Assembly (NCBI RefSeq): GCF_030268685.1
Contig: NZ_BSRQ01000024.1
Span: 1 to 64,000 of the forward strand
Direction: 5' to 3'
DNA length: 64,000 bases
DNA from: Microtetraspora sp. NBRC 13810
Lineage (GTDB): Bacteria; Actinomycetota; Actinomycetes; Streptosporangiales; Streptosporangiaceae
Shown: piece after piece, positions 18,321 through 25,618 of the stretch
Layout: each line of letters opens with the position of its first letter
How positions within the stretch are numbered: position 1 is the stretch's first letter
The notes under the pieces: model-generated
Database searches by the model: none
The model's input: the letters and a program-made list of their open reading frames with translations, nothing else
What the model was told of the DNA's origin: nothing
Position numbers and translations under genes: made by a program

Positions 18321-18914
18321 ATGAGCGAGGAACGGCGCAAGCCGTACAACTCTGACACGATGACCGCCGAGCAGCTGCTCAGCAGTTCCCCGTTCGAGGG
18401 CGACCTCGACGCGGAGCTCGCGGCGCGGCCCGGGCGGCGGCCCGCCTCGAAGCTCACGCTGGGGCTGGCGGCGTGCGTGCTGCTGGTGGCCGGGGTGCTG
18501 ATCGGCATCCAGGCGCAGAAGGCCGTGGGCGGGTCGTCCGGCGGCGACCGGCAGGCGTTGATCCAGGCGTTCGCCAACGGCCAGGGCCAGCGCGGCGGGG
18601 GCTTCGGCCAGGGCGGCCAGGGCGGCGGGGGCTTCGGTCAGGGCGGGGCCGGCCGGGCGGGCGGGGCCACGGTGGGCACCGTCAAGCTGGTGGACGGCAA
18701 GAAGATCTACGTCCAGGCGACGGACGGCAGCACGGTCACCGTCACCACCGACGACGACACCGACATCCGGGTGGCGAAGAAGGGCAGGATCGGCGACCTG
18801 AAGCCGGGCAGCACCGTGGTGGTGCAGGGCAGCAGGGGCGCGGACGGCACGGTCGCCGCCACGGCGGTGAACGAAGGAGGCGGGATGACCCCGCGCGGAG
18901 GTGGCGGACGATGA
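18321..18914 (+). CDS. DUF5666-like membrane-anchored protein
   Basis: Protein of 197 aa. A cytoplasmic N-terminus (about 1-50) leads to one transmembrane segment (LTLGLAACVLLVAGVLIGIQ), then a Gly/Gln-rich linker with repeated GGGFGQGG units and an extracytoplasmic small beta-domain: GTVKLVDGKKIYVQ, GSTVTVTTDDDT, DLKPGSTVVVQG. The last segment matches the pattern of DUF5666 domains. GGGTGAG precedes ATG 18321 and the gene sits 10 bp after the permease. It overlaps the response regulator by ATGA. It may be an accessory or checkpoint protein of the efflux complex; no activity can be assigned. Confidence 0.82.
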   Translation: MSEERRKPYNSDTMTAEQLLSSSPFEGDLDAELAARPGRRPASKLTLGLAACVLLVAGVLIGIQAQKAVGGSSGGDRQALIQAFANGQGQRGGGFGQGGQGGGGFGQGGAGRAGGATVGTVKLVDGKKIYVQATDGSTVTVTTDDDTDIRVAKKGRIGDLKPGSTVVVQGSRGADGTVAATAVNEGGGMTPRGGGGR

Positions 18915-19603
18915 CCGTGCCCGAGGCCCGCCTGCTCGTAGTGGACGACGAGCCGAACATCCGCGAGCTGCTGTCGGCCAGCCTGCGCTTCTCCGGCTTC
19001 GAGGTGCTGGCCGCCTGCGACGGCAGGGAGGCGGTGCAGCTCGCCGAGCGGATGCGGCCGGACCTCGTGGTGCTCGACGTGATGCTGCCCGACCTGGACG
19101 GCTTCGCGGTGGCCGAACGGCTGCGCTCGACCGGGCGGCGGGTCCCGGTGCTGTTCCTGACCGCCCGCGACGGCACCGACGACAAGGTGCAGGGCCTCGG
19201 CCTCGGCGACGACTACGTGACCAAGCCGTTCAGCCTGGAGGAGGTGCTCGCCCGGATCCGGGCCGTGCTCCGCCGTACCCGGGGCGACATGGAGCTGCCC
19301 TCCCGGCTCCAGGTCGCCGACCTGGTCCTGGACGAGGACGCCCACCACGTGACCCGGGCCGGCAAGTCGGTACGGCTGTCGCCGACGGAGTTCAAGCTGC
19401 TGCAGTACTTCATGATCAACGCCGGGCGGGTGCTGTCCAAGGCGCAGATCCTGGACCACGTGTGGAACTACGACTTCGGCGGCGACGCCGGCGTGGTCGA
19501 GTCCTACGTGTCCTACCTCCGACGCAAGATCGACAAGGACGAGCCGCGGCTCATCCACACCCTCAGGGGCGTGGGCTACGTGCTGCGGGCGCCCCGCCAG
19601 TAA
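18911..19603 (+). CDS. OmpR-family response regulator
   Basis: Response regulator of 230 aa, paralogous to the one at 7229. The receiver has VVDDEPN, phospho-acceptor Asp56 in VVLDVMLPDLDG, Thr in FLTARD and Lys in YVTKPFS. The output domain has LSPTEFKLLQYFMINAGRVL and ends HTLRGVGYVLR. Between alpha-4 and the KPF loop it reads GLGLGDDY where the paralogue has GLTLGGDDY, so it is one residue shorter. The start overlaps the DUF5666-like stop (ATGA), which places regulator and kinase in the same operon as the efflux genes and implies they sense or control it. Confidence 0.92.
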   Translation: MTVPEARLLVVDDEPNIRELLSASLRFSGFEVLAACDGREAVQLAERMRPDLVVLDVMLPDLDGFAVAERLRSTGRRVPVLFLTARDGTDDKVQGLGLGDDYVTKPFSLEEVLARIRAVLRRTRGDMELPSRLQVADLVLDEDAHHVTRAGKSVRLSPTEFKLLQYFMINAGRVLSKAQILDHVWNYDFGGDAGVVESYVSYLRRKIDKDEPRLIHTLRGVGYVLRAPRQ

Positions 19604-19608
19604 GTCCC

Positions 19609-21156
19609 GTGCGCACGAACCCGATCTCGGCGCTCCGGCGGCGGGTGGCCCGCACGCCGCTGTGGCTGCGGCTGGTCGCCGGGACGCTGCTCCTGGTGAC
19701 CCTGGCCATCACGCTCATCGGCCTGTTCGCCGTCCAACTGCTGCGCGGTTACCTCGTCAGCCGTACCGACCAGCAACTGCACGCCGCCGCCCTGCCGCTG
19801 CGTCCGGGAAACCTCGTGGAACCGCCGGTGGAGGCCAGGCCCGACCCGCGCCCCCAGAAGTACTACGGCCTGTTCTACGTCGTCGTCCTCGACTCCCAGG
19901 GCACCCTCATCAGGACGGTCGCCGAGCCCACCGACGGCACCCGCCCCGAGCTGCCCCAGCTCACCACGGCCAAGGTGGCCCGGCTGGCGCACCGGCCGTT
20001 CACCGTGGACTCGGCCGGGCACACCGGCGTGCTGTGGCGGGTGATCGCCGTGCCCACCCGTGGCGGACAGAGCAGGGTCGTGGGCGTCAACCTGGGCGAC
20101 ATCGAGCGCACCGTCTCCCGCCTCGGCGTCATCGTGGCCTCCGCCGGCGGCGGCGTCCTGGTCACCTTCGGCCTGGCCTGCCACTGGCTCGTCCGGCGTA
20201 GCCTGCGCCCGCTCGGCGAGATCGAGCGCACCGCCCGCGCCATCGCCGGGGGCGACCTGTCCCGCCGGGTGCCGGCCAGGCATCCGCGCACCGAGATGGG
20301 CCGCCTGGGACGTGCCATCAACGGGATGCTCGTCCAGATCGAGAAGGCGTTCAAGGACCGGTCGGAGTCGGAGGCCGCGGCCCAGCGGTCCGCCGAGGCG
20401 GCGCGGGCCTCCGCCGAGGCCGCCCGCACCTCCGAGGAGCGCATGCGCCGGTTCGTCGCGGACGCCTCGCACGAGCTGCGCACGCCCCTCACCTCTATCC
20501 GCGGCTTCGCCGAGCTCTACCGCCAGGAGGGCGCCCGCGACCTCGACGAGGCGGCCAGGCTGCTGCGCCGCATCGAGGGCGAGGCCGAGCGGATGGGCGT
20601 CCTGGTGGACGACCTGCTGCTGCTGGCCAGGCTGGACCAGCAGCGCCCGCTGGCCCGCGGCAGGGTGGACCTGCTCAGCCTGACCGCCGGCGCCGTGCTC
20701 GACGCGCAGACCCTGGCCCCGGACCGGGTGATCGACCTGGTCCGGCTGGACGACGCCGAGGTGCCGGTGCCGGTGGCCGGCGACGAGGCCCGGCTCAGGC
20801 AGGTGGTCGGCAACCTGATCGGCAACGCCCTGCGGCACACCCCGCCGGGGTCCCCGATCGTGGTGGGCGTGGGGCTCGCCGGGGCGGAGGCGGTGGTGGA
20901 GGTCACGGACAGGGGACCCGGCCTGTCGGCCGACGACTCCGCGCGCGTCTTCGAGCGTTTCTACCGGGCCGACCCCTCGCGCAGCCGTACCGACGGGGGT
21001 GGCAGCGGTCTCGGCCTGTCCATCGCGGCGGCGCTGGTGCACGCGCACGGCGGGACGATCGGGGTGGACAGCCGGCCGGGCGAGGGGGCCACGTTCCGGG
21101 TCAGGCTGCCCGGCGTTCTACCAGGTGACGTTGAGGTTGGTGGCATGTGTCCCTGA
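19609..21156 (+). CDS. Sensor histidine kinase
   Basis: Sensor kinase of 515 aa from a GTG 5 bp after the regulator. Transmembrane segments at about 20-44 and 173-195 flank an extracytoplasmic sensor of about 125 residues. HAMP follows (SLRPLGEIERTARAIAGG). A helix with two extra SAEAAR-like heptads precedes the H-box ASHELRTPLTSIRGF (His about 288). The catalytic motifs are NLIGNALRHTPP, DRGPGLSADD, FERFYRAD and GSGLGLSIA. It partners the regulator upstream. Gene order suggests that it monitors the envelope stress or compound handled by the MacAB-like pump. Confidence 0.92.
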   Translation: MRTNPISALRRRVARTPLWLRLVAGTLLLVTLAITLIGLFAVQLLRGYLVSRTDQQLHAAALPLRPGNLVEPPVEARPDPRPQKYYGLFYVVVLDSQGTLIRTVAEPTDGTRPELPQLTTAKVARLAHRPFTVDSAGHTGVLWRVIAVPTRGGQSRVVGVNLGDIERTVSRLGVIVASAGGGVLVTFGLACHWLVRRSLRPLGEIERTARAIAGGDLSRRVPARHPRTEMGRLGRAINGMLVQIEKAFKDRSESEAAAQRSAEAARASAEAARTSEERMRRFVADASHELRTPLTSIRGFAELYRQEGARDLDEAARLLRRIEGEAERMGVLVDDLLLLARLDQQRPLARGRVDLLSLTAGAVLDAQTLAPDRVIDLVRLDDAEVPVPVAGDEARLRQVVGNLIGNALRHTPPGSPIVVGVGLAGAEAVVEVTDRGPGLSADDSARVFERFYRADPSRSRTDGGGSGLGLSIAAALVHAHGGTIGVDSRPGEGATFRVRLPGVLPGDVEVGGMCP

Positions 21157-21212
21157 GGTTGACGAGCTGAAATAGGGACGAATCCCCCTCCGTCACCCCC
21201 AAGGAAGTGCCT

Positions 21213-21743
21213 GTGGACGCGTTGGCCCGATCGCTCACCCGATCGTTCTTCGGCGTGACCGCGCTGGCACTCGTGCTCCTCGTCTCCAGCTGCGGTGGAG
21301 ACGACGGCACGGCCGCCGCCGCCCCCGCCCAACCGGGCGCCGGCGGGGACTCGAGGGCTGCTTTCGCCCAGTGCCTTCGGGAACACGGGGTGACGTTGCC
21401 CACCGCCCGGCCGAGCGGAGCCCCAAGTGCCCGGCCGGGCGGTGGACCCTCCGGCGGGCCGGGAGGCGGGTTCGGCGCGGGGCGGTCGTTGTCGCCGGAG
21501 ATGGGCCGGGCGATGCAGGCGTGCGCCTCCCTCCGGCCGAGTGGCGGTCCCGGGCGGATGGGCGGGCGGCGGATGGACGACTCGGCGTTCCAGGCGTTCC
21601 GCACCTGCATGCAGGACAACGGGGCCAAGCTGCCCGAGGGCCGGGGGGCGGCCCGGCCGGACGAGAGCGACCCGGCGGTGGCCAAGGCGCTGAAGAAGTG
21701 CCGCCCGCTGCTGCCTACCCCGGCGCCCGCGCCGTCGTCCTGA
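21213..21743 (+). CDS. Lipoprotein with repeated Cys motifs
   Basis: Predicted lipoprotein of 176 aa. A signal peptide ends in the lipobox LLVSSC. The mature part carries four cysteines in two related modules: FAQCLREHGVTLP with MQACASL, and FRTCMQDNGAKLP with KKCRPLL, separated by Gly/Pro-rich linkers. The FxxCMRxNGV-type motif recurs in exported actinobacterial proteins beside HlyD/MacB systems, which supports a role with the pump. GTG 21213 is preferred because AAGGA lies 7 bp upstream; a GTG at 21207 is too close to that site. The Cys pairs may form disulfides or bind metal; that part is inference. Confidence 0.8.
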   Translation: MDALARSLTRSFFGVTALALVLLVSSCGGDDGTAAAAPAQPGAGGDSRAAFAQCLREHGVTLPTARPSGAPSARPGGGPSGGPGGGFGAGRSLSPEMGRAMQACASLRPSGGPGRMGGRRMDDSAFQAFRTCMQDNGAKLPEGRGAARPDESDPAVAKALKKCRPLLPTPAPAPSS

Positions 21744-21774
21744 CGGCAGGCGGCCCATACCGGGCGGGGACCGC

Positions 21775-22230
21775 TCAGCCGGCGGCGAGCAGGCGGCGCA
21801 GCAGGCCGGAGGCGGTGATCGCGCCCAGGTAGGCCGAGCCGTCGTACACCGCGACCAGCGGCGTGTGCGACCGTGCCATCAGGGCGGCGATCTCCATCGC
21901 CGTCGCGCCGGGATGCACCACGGCGGGCACCGGCCCCTCGTCGGGCAGCACGTCGCGCACCTTCTGGTCGGCCAGCCTGGCGCACATCAGGTCGGCGTGC
22001 CGCTCGTCCACCACCCGGGCGAGCGTGGGGTCGGCCTGGATGTACCGCGGCACGGAGAAGCGCAGCAACTGCGACCCGGGCAGCACCGCGTACGGCCGGC
22101 CGTCGGCGGTCATCACGATCACGCCCACCAGCCGCTCTTCGGCCATCAGCCGGGCGGCGTCCATCGCGTTGTCGTCGATCCCGACGGTCGGGTAGGGCTC
22201 CACCAGGTCAGCAGCGCGCACGTCGAGCAA
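21775..22230 (-). CDS. CBS-domain pair protein
   Basis: Soluble protein of about 151 aa made of two CBS motifs. The first reads LVEPYPTVGIDDNAMDAARL with LVGVIVMTADGRPYAVLPG; the second reads AVVHPGATAMEIAALMARSH with TPLVAVYDGSAYLGAIT. Such pairs bind adenine nucleotides and tune partner proteins. The first codon may be TTG (22230) or GTG (22221); neither has a good ribosome site, and a leaderless transcript is possible. In actinomycetes such a gene often neighbours an arsenite/Na+-type transporter, but none is here. It converges on the lipoprotein gene. Confidence 0.8.
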   Translation of the reverse strand: MLDVRAADLVEPYPTVGIDDNAMDAARLMAEERLVGVIVMTADGRPYAVLPGSQLLRFSVPRYIQADPTLARVVDERHADLMCARLADQKVRDVLPDEGPVPAVVHPGATAMEIAALMARSHTPLVAVYDGSAYLGAITASGLLRRLLAAG

Positions 22231-22465
22231 CGTAACACGGCGATCCGAACCTGGCTCTTCGCCGGGCCGTGGTCAAACATGAGCCCTGTTCGGGAAAGCC
22301 GGGGTGGCTTTCGGCGTGCGGACGACAAAGAATGCGCCATCGTCCGGGCCGCGAAACCGCTGTGAGCGGGACACATGCTTCGCTCCGGGTAGAAAGCGTT
22401 ATGCCGCTCAAGTTGGAATGAACGGTGATCCGTCAACGGGCCAGGAATGGAAGGTACGCCACGAA

Positions 22466-22816
22466 ATGATTCGTCACTCTGTGGCCATCAACGCACGGCG
22501 GCTTACGCTGGCCACGGCCGCGATCCTGATTTCGGAAATCGCCCTGCTGCCGCTCGCGGGCGCCTACGCGACGGTCGCGCCCCAGTCGGCCGCCGGTTGG
22601 TGGACCGAACCGCCACCCTCCTTCGTCCGCGACAGTCCCTCGATCGCGCGCAGCAACCGCGGCTACCGCAACCAGAACTTCACAGCGGTCAACAGCGCCA
22701 CGATCCAGCGTGGCCGGCAGAACTCCGCCGTCTCGATCGGCCAGAACACCAGGGTCCAGAGCGGCTCCTGCAAGCACAAGCGGTTCTGCAAGATCATTCA
22801 GAAGACGTGGGACTAG
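22466..22816 (+). CDS. Small exported protein with C-x5-C-x-I-x-Q-K motif
   Basis: Exported protein of 116 aa. A signal peptide (basic INARR, hydrophobic core, cleavage near GAYA) precedes a mature region rich in Asn, Gln, Ser and Arg. Near the C-terminus it reads QNSAVSIGQNTRVQSG, then C-KHKRF-C-KIIQK and stops four residues later. The same NS-x-VSIG and C-x5-C-x-I-x-Q-K order recurs in the next gene, so the two are a paralogous pair. GGAAGG lies about 11 bp before ATG 22466. No known family was recognised. The two Cys could form a short disulfide loop. It lies upstream of a 278-bp gap containing a strong inverted repeat. Confidence 0.7.
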   Translation: MIRHSVAINARRLTLATAAILISEIALLPLAGAYATVAPQSAAGWWTEPPPSFVRDSPSIARSNRGYRNQNFTAVNSATIQRGRQNSAVSIGQNTRVQSGSCKHKRFCKIIQKTWD

Positions 22817-22897
22817 CGCCGGGGCACTGGTCCGCGTAAGGCGATCCCCGGTCCGGAAGGGCTGGGGATTTCGCTTGCCTCCGGCGGGTTCCGGTAA

Positions 22898-22952
22898 AGC
22901 GATTAATCCCAATTTTTGGCGCTATGTCGCGAGATCAGCGGGTTTAATCGCT
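22898..22952. promoter_or_regulatory. 13-bp inverted repeat upstream of second exported gene
   Basis: Arms AGCGATTAATCCC (22898-22910) and GGGTTTAATCGCT (22940-22952) match with one mismatch around a 29-bp loop. It stands in AT-richer DNA between two related exported-protein genes. It could be a regulator binding site or a transcript hairpin; no T-tract follows. No gene was seen elsewhere in the 22817-23094 gap. Confidence 0.5.
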
Positions 22953-23094
22953 CTCTCTGGTAATGATGGGGTAATAACCTGCGACGCGGCCACCTGGAAC
23001 GCGATATGGGTGCTGATCGTGCGTATTCTCAATTGACTCGTATCGATCGAGAGGGCCGCCTGCGGACTCTTCTGCCAGCAGAGGGTAAAAAAGA

Positions 23095-23796
23095 GTGATT
23101 CATCGAAATGACGGTACAGCGGGGAAGATCGCCGCCTGCCTTCTAGTGTTCTCTTCCGCTTCCACCGCGTTCCTCGGAGGCGTCACGGCGCCCCCGGCGT
23201 ACGCGTCCACCGAGAGGGTCCAGCCCGACGACGATCCGAGACCGGACGGGGGCCCGAAGAAGGGCACCCTGAACAGCAAGTCCGTGTCCATCGGAAGCCC
23301 CACCAACCAGACCGGCTTCCAGCACACGTCCTCCAGCAGCCCGGGCGGCGCCACCGGCATCCAGAACGCCCTGTGCCGGGGGTCCAAGGTGTGCAACATC
23401 AACCAGAAGGTCATCTTCATCACCCCGGACACCGCCCAGCAGGCCACCCAGAACGCCACCGCCTACGACGTCAACACCGAGGACGTCACCGTGCCCGAGG
23501 TCGCGGGCGACTCCTCCTCCGCGCCCGAGGAAGGCTCCTACGGACCGCAGGACGGCTCCTACCAGCCGGCCGAGGGCGAGACCTACTGGGCGCCGGAGGA
23601 GAAGTCCGACGAGGAGTCGTCCGGGTTCAAGGCGACTCAACTGTGGCAGCTTGACGAGGCCGGCGAGTGGACGATGACCAGGGACGTCTCGCCGCTGAAG
23701 CCCGACGACCTGAAGGCGGTCTTCGGCGCGCCCGGCTTCCCGGGCGCCCGCGACGACGAGGGCGACTTCATCCCCCTGCTGGGCGCACTCCGCTAG
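23095..23796 (+). CDS. Exported protein with C-x5-C-x-I-x-Q-K motif
   Basis: Exported protein of 233 aa from a GTG. The signal peptide (KIAACLLVFSSASTAFLGG, cleavage near AYA-S) is followed by a short acidic/Pro linker and a domain reading LNSKSVSIGSPTNQTG, then C-RGSKV-C-NINQK. This matches the motif of the gene at 22466. The rest (about 130-233) is acidic and low in complexity, with repeated GSYGPQDGSYQP-like units and a final globular part. No known family was recognised. An AGAGGG ribosome site lies upstream and a terminator follows at 23817. Probably cell-surface or secreted; function unknown. Confidence 0.72.
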   Translation: MIHRNDGTAGKIAACLLVFSSASTAFLGGVTAPPAYASTERVQPDDDPRPDGGPKKGTLNSKSVSIGSPTNQTGFQHTSSSSPGGATGIQNALCRGSKVCNINQKVIFITPDTAQQATQNATAYDVNTEDVTVPEVAGDSSSAPEEGSYGPQDGSYQPAEGETYWAPEEKSDEESSGFKATQLWQLDEAGEWTMTRDVSPLKPDDLKAVFGAPGFPGARDDEGDFIPLLGALR

Positions 23797-23816
23797 ACCG
23801 CGCCCGCTCCTGAGGG

Positions 23817-23840
23817 ACCCCTGCTCCGGCGGGGGTTTTC
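23817..23840 (+). terminator. Rho-independent-like terminator
   Basis: ACCCC (23817-23821) pairs with GGGGT (centred on 23832-23836) around a TGCTCCGGCG loop and is followed by TTTTC. It lies 20 bp after the stop of the exported protein gene. Confidence 0.6.
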
Positions 23841-23969
23841 TCGTCTCCTCCTGCCGGCGTCACTGCCCGACGCCCCACCCCCTCGTCGGTCAGGTCGGCC
23901 GGCTCCAAGCCCTTCCTGGCCCTGCCGTCGGGCGCGGGGGGCGACGCCTGGCCGTCGGCAGGAGCGGCG

Positions 23970-25055
23970 TCACTGCGGTTTCTTGGCGGGGTCCCGGTTC
24001 AGGTCGGCCAGCGGGTCGGCGACCTTCGGGGCGGAGGGGCCGAGCTGGCGCGGACCGTGCTCCGGCTCGGAGGCGTCCGCCACGGCCTCCTTGGCGGCCT
24101 CGGCGGCGCGGGCCACCTCGGCGGCGGCGGTCTCGGAGACCTCCCTGACCGCCGCGGGGTCGTCCCTGGTCGCCTCGGACATGGGCAGGGACTGGGTGAA
24201 CGCCCGGGTGACGCCCTGGAGCGCGGAGGTGACCTCGCTGGGGATGACCCAGAAGGTGTTGTTCTCGCCGTTCGCGAGCTGCGGGAGCATCTGGAGGTAC
24301 TGGTAGGCGAGGAGCTTGGGGTCGGGGTCGTTCCGGTGGACCGCCTGGAAGACCTGGTCGATGGCCTGCGACTGGCCTTCGGCGCGCAGGATCGCGGCGG
24401 TGCGCTCGCCCTCGGCGCGCAGGATGTTGCTCTGCTTCTCGCCCTCGGCGGTGAGGATCTGCGACTGCCGGTTGCCCTCGGCGTTGAGGATCGCGGCGCG
24501 CTTGTCCCGCTCGGCGCGCATCTGCTTCTCCATCGCGTCCTTGATGGTCTTCGGCGGGTCGATGGCCTTGACCTCGACCCGGTTGACCCGGATGCCCCAC
24601 TTGCCGGTGGCGTCGTCGAGCACGCCGCGCAACTGGCTGTTGATGGTGTCGCGGGAGGTGAGCGTCTTCTCCAGGTCCATCGAGCCGATGACGTTACGCA
24701 TCGTGGTGACCGTGAGCTGCTCGATCGCCTGGATGTAGTTGCTGATCTCGTAGGCGGCGGCGCGCGGGTCGGTGACCTGGAAGTAGAGCACGGTGTCGAT
24801 CTCGACGACGAGGTTGTCCTCGGTGATCACCGGCTGCGGGCGGAAGGACACCACCTGTTCGCGCAGGTCGATCATCGGGTAGACGCGGTCGACGACGGGG
24901 ATCACGAAGTTGAGGCCGGGCTGCAGGGTGCGGTGGTAGCGGCCGAGGCGCTCGATGTTCCTGGCCCGTGCCTGGGGCACGATGCGCACGGCGCGCAGGA
25001 CCATGATCACCGCGAAGAGCACGACCAGCGCTCCGAGTATGACCAGTGCGTCCAT
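23970..25055 (-). CDS. SPFH/Band 7 (stomatin/QmcA-like) membrane protein
   Basis: SPFH-domain protein of 361 aa. One N-terminal membrane helix (ALVILGALVVLFAVIMVLRA) is followed by the SPFH domain (about 20-200; VRIVPQARARNIERLGRYHR, LNFVIPVVDRVYPMIDLREQ) and a coiled coil with repeated AILNAEGNRQS, ILTAEGEKQS, ILRAEGERTA units typical of stomatins. The C-terminus is Ala/Glu-rich. It begins 3 bp after the NfeD-like gene stops, the classic NfeD-SPFH operon. Such pairs scaffold membrane microdomains and protein quality control. The convergent region 23841-23969 has no gene. Confidence 0.92.
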   Translation of the reverse strand: MDALVILGALVVLFAVIMVLRAVRIVPQARARNIERLGRYHRTLQPGLNFVIPVVDRVYPMIDLREQVVSFRPQPVITEDNLVVEIDTVLYFQVTDPRAAAYEISNYIQAIEQLTVTTMRNVIGSMDLEKTLTSRDTINSQLRGVLDDATGKWGIRVNRVEVKAIDPPKTIKDAMEKQMRAERDKRAAILNAEGNRQSQILTAEGEKQSNILRAEGERTAAILRAEGQSQAIDQVFQAVHRNDPDPKLLAYQYLQMLPQLANGENNTFWVIPSEVTSALQGVTRAFTQSLPMSEATRDDPAAVREVSETAAAEVARAAEAAKEAVADASEPEHGPRQLGPSAPKVADPLADLNRDPAKKPQ

Positions 25056-25058
25056 GAA

Positions 25059-25490
25059 TCACTCCCGAGGGTAAACGAGGGCGGTGGCGCCCTCGATCTC
25101 GATCACGTCGACTGTGGCGCCCTCGGGTATGACGAGGGTCTCGTCATAGGCGCGGGCCGACCATTCCTCTCCTCCGATGCGCACCCGGCCCTGGCGCCCG
25201 TCGACCTCGCGGACGACGTAGGCGCTCCTGCCGACGAGTGCCTGCACGCCGAAGCGCTGTGCCGGCGGCTGCCTGATGTGCCGGGCGGCGATCGGCCGGA
25301 TCAGCAGCAGCCCGGCGGCGGAGGCGAGGGTGAACACCAGAAGCTGGAGCGGCAGGGGCAGGCCGACGGCGGCGACCGCCGTGGTCAGCAGCGCCGCGGC
25401 ACCCAGGAGTCCGAGAGCGGCCGTCAGCGTGAAGATCTCCGCGATCCCCAGCACGACTGCCAAAATCAACCAGATGACCCAGTCATCCAT
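25059..25490 (-). CDS. NfeD-like membrane protein
   Basis: Short NfeD protein of 143 aa (no ClpP-like protease domain). Three to four hydrophobic helices occupy residues 1-75 (WVIWLILAVVLGIAEIFT, AALGLLGAAALLTTAVAAVG, LLVFTLASAAGLLLIRP), and a C-terminal OB-fold (about 85-143) contains LVGRSAYVVREV, GRVRIGGEEWSARAYD and GATVDVIEIEGATALVYP. It is the partner of the SPFH protein directly downstream and is likely to form a membrane-domain complex with it. GGAGGG lies 8 bp before ATG 25490. Confidence 0.9.
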   Translation of the reverse strand: MDDWVIWLILAVVLGIAEIFTLTAALGLLGAAALLTTAVAAVGLPLPLQLLVFTLASAAGLLLIRPIAARHIRQPPAQRFGVQALVGRSAYVVREVDGRQGRVRIGGEEWSARAYDETLVIPEGATVDVIEIEGATALVYPRE

Positions 25491-25618
25491 ACTTCGGCCC
25501 TCCGTTAGATATAACGGGCCAATGGGCTTCCAGGTTCCCCCCGGTTTCCACCGTAACCCTTTTGGGAGTGTCCAGGGGAAAGCTGGATCAGGTGTTGCCC
25601 TAACGTGTCGTATTCTGC

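Noticed and set aside
22710-23036. Plus-strand frame of 108 codons between the two small exported genes
   Set aside because: It starts inside the first gene in another frame, has no ribosome site and crosses the inverted repeat; its composition is not protein-like.
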